Below are positions 10,041 through 20,822 of a stretch of 64,000 nucleotides of DNA, one piece after another (the stretch's first letter is position 1; each line of letters starts with the position of its first letter). Origin of the DNA: Tricholomella constricta. Taxonomy: Eukaryota > Basidiomycota > Agaricomycetes > Agaricales > Lyophyllaceae. The translations under genes and the position numbers were made by a program. The stretch spans positions 186,001 through 250,000 of the forward strand of contig JAACJP010000047.1 of assembly GCA_013368375.1 (NCBI GenBank), read 5' to 3'. The notes beneath the pieces are model-generated. The model ran no database searches and was not told the origin of the DNA. It worked only from the letters and a program-made list of their open reading frames with translations.

Positions 10041-10509
10041 TGTTAGGGCGACCTCACGAGCAGAGCTGAGTCGTACTGGCAGAGGGGAATCCGAAGTTAT
10101 ATTAAGTACAGTGAGGAATGTAAAGAGGGGCTTACCTGGCAGAGGGGAATCCGAAGAGAATAGACTAAGGATCCCCAATGCCAGTGGGCCGACTATATAC
10201 GAGTACTGTACATAATAATCAAGGAATGGTCTGCGGCGCGTGTATGGACACGTTCCCGACGCTGTCCGATCCTCGTGGCTCAGGGTACGGGCACGAGTTG
10301 GGACAGCCGACGTCGGGATGTCGGGTGGTCGGGATCGGCGTCGGGCGCGCGCAGGGAGAGATGGGAACAACAGGAAGTGTGTAAGTATATACACCGACGC
10401 TTGGGTCGGAGCGTCGGGGGTCGGGATCGCGAACGGTCGGGGGAGCGATCGCATGAGCGGGGGGACGATCGGTGAGCGTCGGAGGGCGCGAAAGGGAGTT
10501 CCCCTAACA
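10041..10509 (-). repeat. Solo LTR of the B family, reverse orientation
   Basis: Starts TGTTAGGGCGACC, the reverse complement of the B LTR end, and finishes GTTCCCCTAACA, the reverse complement of its start. 469 bp. The 5-bp target duplication GACTC flanks it (10036-10040 and 10510-10514). It lies in the reverse transcriptase region of A1. A solo LTR is the product of LTR-LTR recombination after a full insertion. It differs clearly from the LTRs of the intact B at 1410. Confidence 0.9.
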
Positions 10510-10514
10510 GACTC

Positions 10515-13500
10515 GGAGCGTGGTCGCTTCCGATCGGACTTCTTCCCACCTATTGATATCCCAGTTGTCGCTCACACCCCATGGATCGAACGAAACATCC
10601 CCATTCCCCCAGGCATCTACGATGAAGTTTGCGACATTATTAAAACCAAGCTCGCAGCCGGCGTCTACGAACCATCCAACTCCAGCTACCGATCGCGCTG
10701 GTTCTGTACCCTGAAGAAAAACGGCAAACTCCGCCTTGTCCATAGCCTCGAACCCCTGAACCGCGTCACCATACGACACTCCGGAGTAACACCGATTCCA
10801 GACCACGTCGCCGAACAGTTCGCCGGTCGCATTTGTGGCGCCATGCTAGACCTATTCGTCGGTTACGATGAGCGATTGATCGCACCATTGTCGCGCGACC
10901 TCACTACCTTTCAAACACCTTTTGGCGCACTGCGCCTCGTAACCCTACCCATGGGCTGGACCAATTCCGTCCCTATATTTCATGACGATGTTACTTACAT
11001 CCTGCAACCCGAAATCCCCGACCACACGCTGCCATATATCGATGATGCTCCTATCAAGGGTCCCGCGACTTGGTACCCCGACCCCGACACAGGCCTACCG
11101 ACAACACATCCCGACAACTCCGACGTACGCCTCGCGATCTGGGAGTTCTTCAATAACGTCAACCGAATTCTCCAACGTATGAAATACTGCGGCGGTACCT
11201 TTTCAGGCAAGAAACTAGTCATATGTGCGCCGCAATTCAAGGTCCTGGGACACGTTTGCACACCGGCGGGTCGTGTCCCCGACGTGGACCGCCTCACGTT
11301 ATTGCGAAAATGGACATCCTGCGCCACACTATCGGAACTGCGCGCCTTCCTAGGAACTGTCAGAGTACTAAGAATATTTGTCAAGAACTTCGCTCACCGC
11401 GCGCACCACCTCGTAAAACTAACCCGTAAAGATGCCGTCTTCGAATTCGGGCCCGACCAAATAGCAGCGCAACGCGATATCGTCGAAGCAATCGCCGAAG
11501 CTAAGCCCCTGGTCCCCATCGACTATACATCCAACGACCCGGTTATACTCGCCGTCGATACCTCACACATAGCAGTCGGGTTTTACCTCTGTCAGACCGA
11601 CCCAATCAACCGAACGCGGTGCAGATACAACCGCTTCGGCTCCATTACGCTGAACGACCGCGAATCGCGTTTTTCGCAACCCAAGCTGGAATTTTATGGC
11701 CTCTTCCGCGCACTCGGAGCCTTGCGGCTCTACGTCATAGGCGTCCGAAACTTGGTCGTCGAAGTCGATGCCCGCTACATCAAAGGCATGCTTTCCAATC
11801 CCGGTATCCAACCATCCGCCTCTGTCAATAGATGGATTGTCTCTGTCCTCATGTTCCACTTCGAACTCGTCCACGTTAAAGGCACCTTCCACGGTCCCGA
11901 CGGATTGTCGCGTCGCCCCCGACAGCCCGATGATCCACCCGATACTTACGACCAAGACGAAGCCGACTTTGAGGACTGGGTCGACCGAATGCAAAGCCTG
12001 ATGCATATTATACAACCGCTGCCCCAGCCACCGTCGCCATTGCATATTTACCAGACCTTCGCCCTAGCTCAGATCTCAAGTAAGGAGGAGATAGTGGCAG
12101 CTGACACCGACCCGACGCCACCAGACCCAACGGCTCACGAACTCGTAACCAACTTTCCGCGACAGCCTAAAATCCGCACCGACGACGATACAGGCATACG
12201 CGACCCTAATACGAACCCGACAGACATGTCATATGATGATATACCTAGGACCGACGCGGCGAAAGCCCAGGATCGGCGCATCGACGTCGTTAGGCAATGG
12301 TTAACTGACCTCAGGCGACCTGATAATATGTCCGATGAACAGTGCGCAACCTTCATCCGTTACGCCACAGGTTTCTTCATCGATGGGACGCGACTATGGC
12401 GACGGGACAGACAAGGCGCACACAAGCTAGTCGCCTGACCCGAGACGCGACTGGAGATCTTACGATCGGTCCACGACAACCTCGGACATAAGCGATTTTA
12501 CGCCACCCGCGCGACCCTCCTCGAGCGCTTCTGGTGGCCCAACGTTCGAGCCGACGTCGTTTGGTTCGTACAAACATGCCACATATGCCAGATTCAACAG
12601 ACCACCAAAGTCCTTATTCCCCCGACCGTCGCAACACCCGCACCACTGTTCGCGAAGATATATATCGACACCATGCACCTACCGGCCTCCAACGGATTCA
12701 AATATATCGTTCAAGGTCGCTGTTCCCTAATCCACTTCCCCGAGTGGCGCGCGCTGCGAAAAGAAAACAGCCGTACATTGGGCGATTGGATGTACGAAGA
12801 CATCGTCTGCCGCTGGGGCGGACTACGCGAAATCGTCACCGACAATGGACCAGCCTTTATCAAGGCCGCCGAACACCTTACGAAGAAATACCACGTTCAC
12901 AACATTCGCATCTCGGGCTATAACTCTAAAGCCAACGGCCTCATTGAAAGACCTCACTTCGACGTCCGACAATCCCTTTTTAAAGCTGCCGATGGGAATG
13001 AGAACAAATGGTCGCAATCCGCCTATTCAGTATTTTGGGCCGAACGTGTCACGGTCCGTAAAAGAATGGGATGTTCCCCTTATTACACCGCGACGGGCAC
13101 CCACCCGCTTCTCCCACTCGATATCGTGGAAGCTACGTATATGCAACCACCGCCCGATTCTATCCTTTCCTCCACCGCCCTCTTAACACGTCGCGCGATC
13201 GCCTTACAGAAACGCTCCACCGACCTAGACCGACTACATTCCGACGTCTACGCGGCACGGCGGCAAGCAGCGGTCCGCTTCGAAATCAAACACGCCAGAA
13301 CCCTTCGCGATTACAACTTTAAACGGGGAGACCTCATCCTCATGCGTAACACCAAAATCGAGAAGTCGCTCAATCGAAAAATGCGACCGCGATACCTAGG
13401 ACCACTGGTCGTCATATCACGAAACCGAGGCGGCGCCTACATACTCTGCGAACTCGACGGCACAGTCTTGCACCGACCCGTAGCAGCATTCCGACTCACC

Positions 13501-13656
13501 CCCTACTTCGCACGGAGCAACATCCCCTTACCCGATAACGCTCTAGACATCGACACCAGACGACTCAGAGAATTGGAGGCGACAACGCTCACAGACGACG
13601 AAGACCGACCCGAAGTCGTTAGCGACGACTCCGAATCGGAAGAAGAACAAAATTGA
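10515..13656 (+). pseudogene. A1 pol, RT-RNase H-integrase, with one stop
   Basis: Main part of A1 pol. Reverse transcriptase with the YIDDA catalytic box (about 11034), RNase H (AVDTSHIAVGFYL, then KLEFYGLF and VEVDARYIKGM), and integrase with an HHCC finger (HDNLGHKRF to CHICQ) and D (YIDTMHLP), D (VTDNGPAF) and E (GLIERPHFD). A TGA at 12436-12438 interrupts the linker before integrase; A2 has CGC there, so it is a C-to-T nonsense change. The frame then continues open to 13656. A2 lacks this stop but has its own at 21648. The unusual spacing between YIDD and the next RT motif (a PDPDTGLP segment) marks a lineage distinct from B, C and F. Confidence 0.85.
12076..12092 (+). other. Candidate central polypurine tract in A1 pol
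   Basis: TCAAGTAAGGAGGAGAT, a 17-nt exact copy of the 3' polypurine tract of the A family (35449-35465, 36822-36838). It lies in the pol linker between RNase H and integrase and is also present in A2 (22950-22966). Confidence 0.6.
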
Positions 13657-14038
13657 TCGACTACATACCGACCAACCATATACCCTCTTAATTAATGCCC
13701 ACCACTTTCACCAACCGACCAATCGTCGCCGCCCCCGCCCAATTCATCACTATCAATCCCCGACCGACCAATCGTCGCCGACCGTTCCTACTTATTGTTC
13801 TCCATCCTATCATCACAACTCCACTCAATGTTACCGCCCTCACTGCTTAAGTTCACACACGTCAGGAAGACACCATTTTTTTTTTTCTATAGTACAAACG
13901 CCCATTTTACGGGCCTACCGATCCGCACAAACACGCTGTTCCAATGATAAAGACAAAAAAAAACAAACAAAAACGAAGAGGAGCGGCGCGTCCAAGATCC
14001 CAATCGCGCACGTCCTCACCCGACCGCCCGCCCGACCC
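13657..14038. terminator. Convergent gap between A1 pol and D1, with conserved hairpin
   Basis: No gene. It holds a T-run (13876-13886) and the palindromic GCCCATTTTACGGGC at 13900-13914. The same hairpin is in A2 between pol and D3 (24758-24774), and a weaker form (CCCAATTTTAGGG, 33935-33947) lies past the D4 stop. It may be a shared 3'-end signal for the two converging transcripts. Confidence 0.4.
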
Positions 14039-16074
14039 TCACCCCTCCACAGCCCCCTCGTCGAAGTCACTACCCGCGCGCTCTGGACCCTCGCCCTCCT
14101 CGTCGCTGGCATCATCGTCGGAACCCCGCCCCCCCACATAAGCCTCGTCGGCCGTGCACATCTGGTCGTAGCGATCTTGGAGGAGTTGAACAGCGACAGT
14201 CGTCTCAACGAACTGGTCGTTCAACGCTGCCAGGGTGGACCGAAGGATCTCCACCCGCGCCTCCGCCATTTGCGATTCCTGAACGAGGCTGTGGAGTAAA
14301 GCGTGTCGCGACGACAGCGCTCGCTCCACGTCGGCACGAGAGAACTGCGCGACCACGTCCGACGTCGCCTCCCGGTCCCGTCCCAACCCAACCAAGTCAG
14401 CCCCCGTCGGCAGACCAGCATCCCCAGAAATCCGTCCGCGTAGCAGGTAGTCAGACCCAAGGAAAGGCAACGCCTCGGTACGCTCCAGTGCCAGACGCCC
14501 TGCGGAAGCACCAATCCCAAACGGCCCGTCGGTCGCATACCGACCCCGACGCGTATCGGATGGCGACGAGACGATCTGCACCTCGCCATCGGAATTCTCA
14601 ACGGTGGGACGGGAGATGGCGCGACGACGCGGCCGCGACCCCTGCCCCTTGCCGCCAGCCGCGACCGACGAGACACAGCCTTTAGACTGGATCTTGCATC
14701 GTGCGCAAGGCCCACTGCCCGGTCGCTGGACGCACGTCTGGTTGGCGTGCACACAACGCTTGCACTACAGAAAAACACAACAAATTAGAAGGACACGCAA
14801 CGAGCAGGAGACCGACCCCGCTCACCGGAACGTCGCGCACGACCCAGTCGGGACACTCCACCTTGAACTCCTCCAACTTCAGCTCCCAGACGCTGGGGTT
14901 CGCAGTCGTCCTCCGCTTCTTCCCCTTCTCCGCGACCTCCTCTACGACCACGACCGACCCCTCGTCGTCCTCTCCCACCACACGCTTGCGTTTCTTGTCG
15001 GAGTCTCGGATGACCGACGAAGTCGCTTGGGCGGCACCTGCAAAGGGGATCAGGCGGCGCCCGCTCAGAGGGCAAAACATGGCGAAGGAACGAAGCACAG
15101 ACTCACCCGACCCCACGGGACGAGCAAGGGGACGGGACACCTATCAAACGACGTCAGGAAGTCAGCAATCCGACATTGCTAAAAGCGAACTCACCCCAGG
15201 CACCGGAAGGGCGGGCGACGCTGACGGACGACCACCACCCACGGACATGTACGCCACCTTGCGCGCACCGTCGCGCCTCTTACCCTCAACCTTCGGGCGC
15301 ACCGGTGAAGCCCCTTCTCCGACAGCGACAGGCGGCCCACTCAAAGCGACCTCGGAAACAGCGCGAGAGAGGGGCGCAAGAGGGTCCGGCAGAGGCTCCT
15401 CGACTTCACGCGCCATGCGCGCAGCCATCGCCGCGACACTGGCCGCCTCCGATACCTGACGGAAACCCTCTACCGTACGCGTGACCCCCTCGTTGCTATG
15501 GGCAGCGCCCGAAGCAGGCGCAGCGCTACCGGCAGAGCCAGCGACCACGGAACGACCGTCGGCCCCAACAGCAGAGGGCAGTCCCACACTCGCCTCGTCA
15601 TCCACGTCCATCGGACCCACTCCCTTGGTTAGCGCATTCGGACCGCCCACGGGCTCTTCTGGAGCCACCGACTGCGACCCACGAGTACCGACCTCCGACC
15701 CGAGGCGCAGACGTCGCTGCCGACGTCGGCGAATGTACTCGTCCTACACAAACAGAGCCAGCACCTCAGACAACAAACGGGTCCGACAGACCCAAGGGAC
15801 TCACCTCTGGCCGCAGACCAGCGAACTGCACACTCCACTCGCTATCCACACTCACGACGGCCCAAATGGCAGCCAGAGCCTCATCCTCATTGGGCCAGAC
15901 CTGCCGCTCCCCGCTGTCCACCTGGGCACGAAGGGACTCGACACCCTCTAAAATATCCTCGAGGACGACAGCGCGTTTGGCACGCGACGCGTCCGGCGGC
16001 AAAGAGCGCCATTCCTCCCAGTCCTTCCCCAGGTTGTCCAAGACGAGTGCGAGATCGGGAATTACGGGAGACAT
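14039..16074 (-). CDS. D1: antisense Zn2Cys6-cluster protein carried by element A1
   Basis: Four exons, 619 aa: 16074-15805, 15743-15195, 15140-14826, 14764-14039. All introns are GT-AG, 54-61 bp and phase 0. Exon 1 (90 codons) has a conserved DW-EWRSLP block and Trp71. Exon 2 is Ser/Ala/Pro-rich. Exon 3 has basic patches (KKRKR, GKKRR) that could be nuclear signals. Exon 4 opens exactly at the first cysteine of C-x2-C-x6-C-x8-C-x2-C-x6-C (residues 379-408), the spacing of GAL4-type Zn(II)2Cys6 DNA-binding domains, followed by a heptad-like helix (LHSLVQESQ onward) and an acidic tail. Likely a DNA-binding regulator; its targets are unknown. It lies antisense between pol and the 3' LTR of A1 and is intact. 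D4 is its shorter relative in A2. Confidence 0.75.
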
Positions 16075-16183
16075 GGAGGGAGGGAGGCAGGGAAAGAAAG
16101 GAAGAACTGACAACGACGACGCGTTGACAAAAAATTTCGCACCGCCACACCCTTCCCACGCCACGCACGCGCGACACCCAGGC

Positions 16184-16221
16184 CTGACTGAGGACAGTCA
16201 GCAGCTCAAGTAAGGAGGAGA
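16184..16221. promoter_or_regulatory. Palindrome plus polypurine tract upstream of D1
   Basis: CTGACTG-AGGA-CAGTCAG (16184-16201), then TCAAGTAAGGAGGAGA (16206-16221), 110-150 bp upstream of the D1 start. Three other copies have CCGACT arms; here a C-to-T change in the left arm is matched by G-to-A in the right arm, so pairing is kept. Confidence 0.6.
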
Positions 16222-16574
16222 GGAAACAGCGTGGCGCACACATGGCACCCACATGGACCAACAAAATCACATGACCATGCATCTCTGCAAAGAAGTGGCG
16301 TAGACCATCTAAACCAGACATGGTCGGCGACGCACGATAAAAGACCGAATAAAGCATCACAACGGTCGGCTGCCAACAAGAAGCGAAAGAAACGTAACAC
16401 AATTCTAGGACACGACAGTAACGAATGCAAAGATGGTTAATAACGGACAGGACGCGACTAGGACCAACCAGACGGCGACATTCCAAGCCCTAGAGCGCTG
16501 TCGCCAGCGTCTCCGCCCTCTTCACTCCTGCCACCACCGTGTTCTCGAAACCCCCCCCTGTCGTGCTCCTTGCC
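16222..16574. other. Gap between D1 upstream region and D2
   Basis: 353 bp without a convincing ORF. It would hold the D1 promoter and the D2 3' end. Nothing else recognised. Confidence 0.4.
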
Positions 16575-17156
16575 CTAGCTTTCCGCGACACCCACTAGAA
16601 CTTCGCTAACTAACTCGGTACGGCGCGCCCGGAGTACGTCTAAGGCGGTAGACGTCGCTACGACCTCTTGATAGAGCTGGCGGATCGACGAGCGGAGGAC
16701 CTCTTGCCGCGACTCGAGGACATGAGAATCCCGAACCAGAGACTGTAAAAAGGAACGACGGGTAGACAGAGCGTGGTCCACACCGGCGAGATCGAAGCGC
16801 GACACAACCGACAAAGGCTGCACCGGATTTGAGTCGTGCAGATCCTCATCACCAGGAACGTCGGAGGTCAACGACGAGAGACTGGCGACCTGTTCCATCG
16901 TGAAGCGACGGGCGACAACCACCAAGTCATGATCATGGACTTGGGAGACCCCCTCCGGGAGAGCCCCAACTCCCGCATGCCCACCGACTGAACCCTCCTG
17001 ACTCTCCGACTCCTGGCGCTCGTCGTTGACGAGGTCTCGTTTACGCTTACAAGCCACAGGGGTTGACGCGACACGGGCAGCTTCCTCGTCTATCACCTTA
17101 TCTATACCATCCGCCAAACGGAGTCGCCGCTCGCGATGACGGTGCGTATAGTCATC
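16575..17156 (-). pseudogene. D2, 3' part (other part at 36502-36661)
   Basis: Second antisense gene of A1, split by A2. This piece runs from an acceptor (CTAG at 17157) as a single 194-codon exon to the stop at 16575. It starts DDYTHRHRERRLRL, matching the start of exon 2 in D1 and D4, has the basic CKRKRD patch, then jumps to the C-terminal helix block (VDHALSTRRSFLQSLVRD onward). The Cys6 cluster and the introns around it are missing, so there was an internal deletion in addition to the split. Non-functional as it stands. The first-exon half is at 36502-36661, with about 35 codons plus the intron 5' end lost in between. Confidence 0.7.
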
Positions 17157-17194
17157 CTAGAATAAAGGCGCCAATCGGACCACGAAAAACACAC

Positions 17195-17998
17195 TGTTGA
17201 TGACCGCGCACGTTTGTATGCCAAGGTCTCAACCCGGCGACAACCAAACCCGATTTGAAATTATCCTAGGAAACACCTTGCCCAGCCATTCGCAGAGAGG
17301 ATCCGGCCGTACCACGGAGTTCCGCACCCAAGAGCCACTACCGATCGCAAATCCCCTACCGATCATACATCCGACCCGACGCCTCGAGCCGATCAAAACC
17401 CCCTTTGCCGAGCCAAAGAGCGCCACACTCCCTAAAAAGCGTCGCGCGGTACCAAGCTTGGCGGCGCTTCTCTCAAATAAACCAGTAAAACACCTGCCTC
17501 ACCGGCTCGCGAGAGGCGAGTCGGTCGCATAGTATAAAAACATACCCATGTACTACCTACCTGCCCCAGTGAATTACAGCCCGTATTTTCCCTCACTCTC
17601 AGAGTTAATAGCTCAAAAACCGTCGTCTCTGCCGTCTCTGCACCATTCTCATCGTATAAACCGTCGCCACCGTCGTAAACCTCGTAACCGCCGTCTCTGT
17701 CGTCTCGTACTCGTCGCCCGAACCCGTGAGTTCTCCGTAATAAACCTCATTCGTCTCGTTGTCGCACAACCGACACCGAAAGTCGGTTACCGACCCGCTC
17801 CGCCTGGGAACGATCGTATTCTATCGCATCGCCGTCGGTACAACTAATTACGAGTCGGATCGTCTTTACTTTCATCAAACCACCACTTTCAAACCCTGCA
17901 CACTCGCGTGTTTGGGAACTTTTAACATTTCTCGCCCCCCATAGTTGTTAGTTGTTTTGTTGTTGTGCACAGCACCTACAGGCCTTCTAGCCCTATCA
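17195..17998 (+). repeat. A2 5' LTR, truncated
   Basis: Matches 35698-36501 of the 3' LTR. TATAAA at 17533-17538. Ends CTATCA. It lacks the 5' 233 bp that the 3' LTR has, so the U3 start is missing. Confidence 0.88.
17726..17944 (+). other. Candidate LTR/leader intron of A2
   Basis: GTGAGT donor, TTTTAAC branch-like site and pyrimidine-rich CCATAG acceptor, 219 bp. Splicing would join the LTR ORF that begins at ATG 17548 (178 nt, remainder 1) in frame with gag. The caveat is that ATG 17548 lies only 10 nt after the TATA box, possibly upstream of the transcript start. Confidence 0.45.
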
Positions 17999-20787
17999 TT
18001 CTGGAGCCCACCGCGAGGGTTTTAAAAGCCACCGCCGAACACGCAACCTCATTCCTCTTGCTCATAAAAACCTATGACTCGTCGACCATTCCGCCCGCAA
18101 CCCGACAAGAAGCTAAAGCCCGAACCCTCCGTGCCGAAATTCGCGCTGCTCTCGGACAAGCCGACACCGACTCAGAATCGCTCTCCCCGTTCTTCCGCTC
18201 AGTAACTCCACACCGCGCGATCCATAAGAACCTCAGCCCGCTCTTCTATAGCCCTTCGTCGACATTACCGTCGCCTACCCCGACCGATCAAGCACCGTTC
18301 CCCGAACCAACCGCGCAAACCGACCTAGCTTTCGACCCCTTTGCGTCGGAACCTCCTACCACCGATCAAGGAATTGAATTTAGACTCCCATACCTATCGC
18401 CCGCGACCCCAGAAATCTCGGATTCTTCTTCACCGTCGTATTCCCCCTCCCCGTCCCCTATCCCGAGACCAACACCACCTATCATGGCGCAACCACCAAT
18501 CATTGTAAAACCGATGCCCGCACGTGGACAAAGCTCAGCGCCGACGTTCGTGCCTGAACGCGCGCGTGAACTGCGCCGATATTTCTCGGACTTAAATTAT
18601 CTCTTCATCGAGTGTAACGTCGTAGATGAACAAGAGAAGAAAACGCACACTACGCGATACACCGACATCGATACCGCGGATCTGTGGGAGCAACTTGACG
18701 AGTTCGCAGTCGGTACTACATACGACGATTGGCGAAAAGCGATAATGGTGCTTTACCCAGGCGCAAGCGAAGAAAGAAAATATTCAATGGCCGACCTCGA
18801 CTACCTGATCAGAGAACGACACCGACTCGGGATCCAGTCGAATAGTGACCTCGGGGAATATTACCGACAGTTCCTTTCTGTTACCCAGTTCCTTGTCAGC
18901 AAAAGCCGACTTTCGATAAACGAACGCGACCGCCAATTCCGTCGCGCGTTCCAGTCCGACCTATGGTCAAAGATCCATCGCAGGCTCGAGATCCTAAACC
19001 CGAACCACCATCCCGATGACCCCTACGCCACAGAAACCGTTCGCGCTGCGGCTGAACATATCCTCCACGGGACAAATGCCGCCCAACAACAGGAAGCGCT
19101 ACCGGGCGCACCCCCACAAGTTACGATCGCGCCAAGCGGGTCGTTAACGGGCGCAACCAAGTCGCCTAGCACGGGACAGCCCCTCAAATTAGAAGAGCTC
19201 TACGAAAGAATCAACTTGTTAGAACAACATATCCAACGCTTAGGACAAGACAAAGGAGGCGACGGCGGCCGACCGAACCAGTCACCTAATGACAACTGCC
19301 ACTTCTGCGGTGGTGAAGGACATTATATCCCTAACTGTCCCATACATCATACATACGCGACCGAAGGACGATGCCGACGAACCGACGACAACAAGATAGG
19401 CCTACCAAGCGGCGCGCGCATACCGGCGGGAACTCCAGGTCGATACATAAAAGACAAGCTAGACGAGTGGCACAGGCGCAACCCCGGCCAAATGGCGACA
19501 GGACAGCTATCAGCAAACGCGAACCCGACCGAAAGCATGATGTTGGAAATACTACAGTTTAACGACGTCACCGACCATGACCTAAAAATCGAAGATCACA
19601 TGATCGTGTTAGAACGAGAACTCAACACCCTACGCGCAAGGAAAGAGGTATTCGACGGCGTAGAACTGATTAGCCGCGCGCCTCAAAAGCGACCCGTCAC
19701 GGTCGAAACCGTTCAAGACGCCGACCAACCAAGAATTGCACCGGTCAACAAGTCAGCGCCCGCGTCGCAGCCCGTCTCGGACGCGACGAAAGGCCAAGCC
19801 AAGGCTCCCCCGCCGCCGTCCAACATACCCCTAATCCCCAGTACCAAGACCGATGCCACAATCAATGCCCGCGACCAGACTCCCGTACACCCTTTCTCTA
19901 ACATTCCTGAGAACCGATACGTCCCCCCCACCACGCGAAACTTAGCCGCCACGGAGAAGGCGAAAGCCGACAGTGCGTACCGCACACAGGCGCCCATTAC
20001 AGATCCGACCAAATCAACGACTCTATTCGAACGCGCACTCGATGCCACCATACCGGTCACAGTTCGGGAACTCTGCGGGGTAGCACCAGAGGTTCGCGGA
20101 AAGTTTAGAGAAGCTAATACGCCGAAGCGCATCGTCGCCAGCAACCTCGCAACTGTGTACCAAGAAGTCCCCACGTCGGCGTTTATCGAGGAACTCGACG
20201 CGCTCCCCTGCGAGCCCAACAACGACAACGCGACGCCACCGCCCGGAGCGCTAGTCACCGGCGACATCTACGACACGTATTACCAGACCCTACTACCCGG
20301 CGAACACCCGGACCGATTGATCGTCGCAATGGAATCGCATGCACTCAGATCGATCATGATAATGGTCGACGCAAGGGAACAGATAGAAAGCATCGTCGAC
20401 AGCGGATGCCAAATCATCGTCATGTCGGAGGAAGTCTGCCATGGGCTAGGAGTCAAATACGACCCGACTATCGTTCTCCAGATGCAATCAGCGAACGGAA
20501 CAACCGACCCGTCGCTCGGTCTAGCAAGAAACGTACCCTGTACGATAGGCGACGTCACGCTCTACCTCCAGATGCACGTCATTCGCAACCCCGCATACGA
20601 TATACTCCTCGGCCGTCCGTTCGACGTACTTACTTGTTCTAACGTAAAGACAAGATCTGCCGACGATACGATCATAACTATCACTGACCCAAACACTCGA
20701 GAGGTCATTGCGATACCGACCTTCGCGCGTGGACAACGTCGCCGCCCCAAGACCGACGTAAATTTTCGTATACTCTCGAGGAAATAA
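17965..20787 (+). CDS. gag: Element A2 Gag-protease
   Basis: Intact 940-codon frame from the LTR/leader junction to TAA at 20785. The frame is open from 17926; the first internal ATG in frame is 18484 (MAQPP), but the upstream region is conserved with A1, so the true start is uncertain (17965 is only a GTG). Gag block at about 18540-19080 (RRYFSDLNYLF, WRKAIMVLYPGASEE). One zinc knuckle (CHFCGGEGHYIPNC) at about 19300. Aspartic protease near the C terminus with VDSGCQ and ILLGRPF. The protein ends at a -1 frameshift site, so Gag-protease would be the major product and the Pol fusion the minor one. Packages RNA and processes the polyprotein. Confidence 0.88.
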   Translation: MHSTYRPSSPIILEPTARVLKATAEHATSFLLLIKTYDSSTIPPATRQEAKARTLRAEIRAALGQADTDSESLSPFFRSVTPHRAIHKNLSPLFYSPSSTLPSPTPTDQAPFPEPTAQTDLAFDPFASEPPTTDQGIEFRLPYLSPATPEISDSSSPSYSPSPSPIPRPTPPIMAQPPIIVKPMPARGQSSAPTFVPERARELRRYFSDLNYLFIECNVVDEQEKKTHTTRYTDIDTADLWEQLDEFAVGTTYDDWRKAIMVLYPGASEERKYSMADLDYLIRERHRLGIQSNSDLGEYYRQFLSVTQFLVSKSRLSINERDRQFRRAFQSDLWSKIHRRLEILNPNHHPDDPYATETVRAAAEHILHGTNAAQQQEALPGAPPQVTIAPSGSLTGATKSPSTGQPLKLEELYERINLLEQHIQRLGQDKGGDGGRPNQSPNDNCHFCGGEGHYIPNCPIHHTYATEGRCRRTDDNKIGLPSGARIPAGTPGRYIKDKLDEWHRRNPGQMATGQLSANANPTESMMLEILQFNDVTDHDLKIEDHMIVLERELNTLRARKEVFDGVELISRAPQKRPVTVETVQDADQPRIAPVNKSAPASQPVSDATKGQAKAPPPPSNIPLIPSTKTDATINARDQTPVHPFSNIPENRYVPPTTRNLAATEKAKADSAYRTQAPITDPTKSTTLFERALDATIPVTVRELCGVAPEVRGKFREANTPKRIVASNLATVYQEVPTSAFIEELDALPCEPNNDNATPPPGALVTGDIYDTYYQTLLPGEHPDRLIVAMESHALRSIMIMVDAREQIESIVDSGCQIIVMSEEVCHGLGVKYDPTIVLQMQSANGTTDPSLGLARNVPCTIGDVTLYLQMHVIRNPAYDILLGRPFDVLTCSNVKTRSADDTIITITDPNTREVIAIPTFARGQRRRPKTDVNFRILSRK
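18002..18019 (+). other. Candidate primer-binding site of A2
   Basis: TGGAGCCCACCGCGAGGG three bases after the LTR, identical to A1 (335-352). The tRNA was not identified. Confidence 0.4.
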
Positions 20788-20822
20788 GTGGAGATCACGG
20801 CGATCTTGCACTCCTCCTCGAG
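20760..20822 (+). promoter_or_regulatory. -1 frameshift signal in A2 (heptamer plus stem)
   Basis: A AAT TTT at 20760-20766, 8-nt spacer, then an 8-bp stem: CTCGAGGA 20775-20782 with TCCTCGAG 20815-20822. Two more pairs are possible across a small bulge. The same parts are in A1 (9436-9498). The pol frame is open through the overlap. Confidence 0.75.

Noticed and set aside
17548..17847. Stand-alone 99-aa protein encoded in the A LTR
   Set aside because: The ATG and frame are not kept in the A1 LTR (ATG then TAG); the conserved part fits better as a spliced leader exon of gag.
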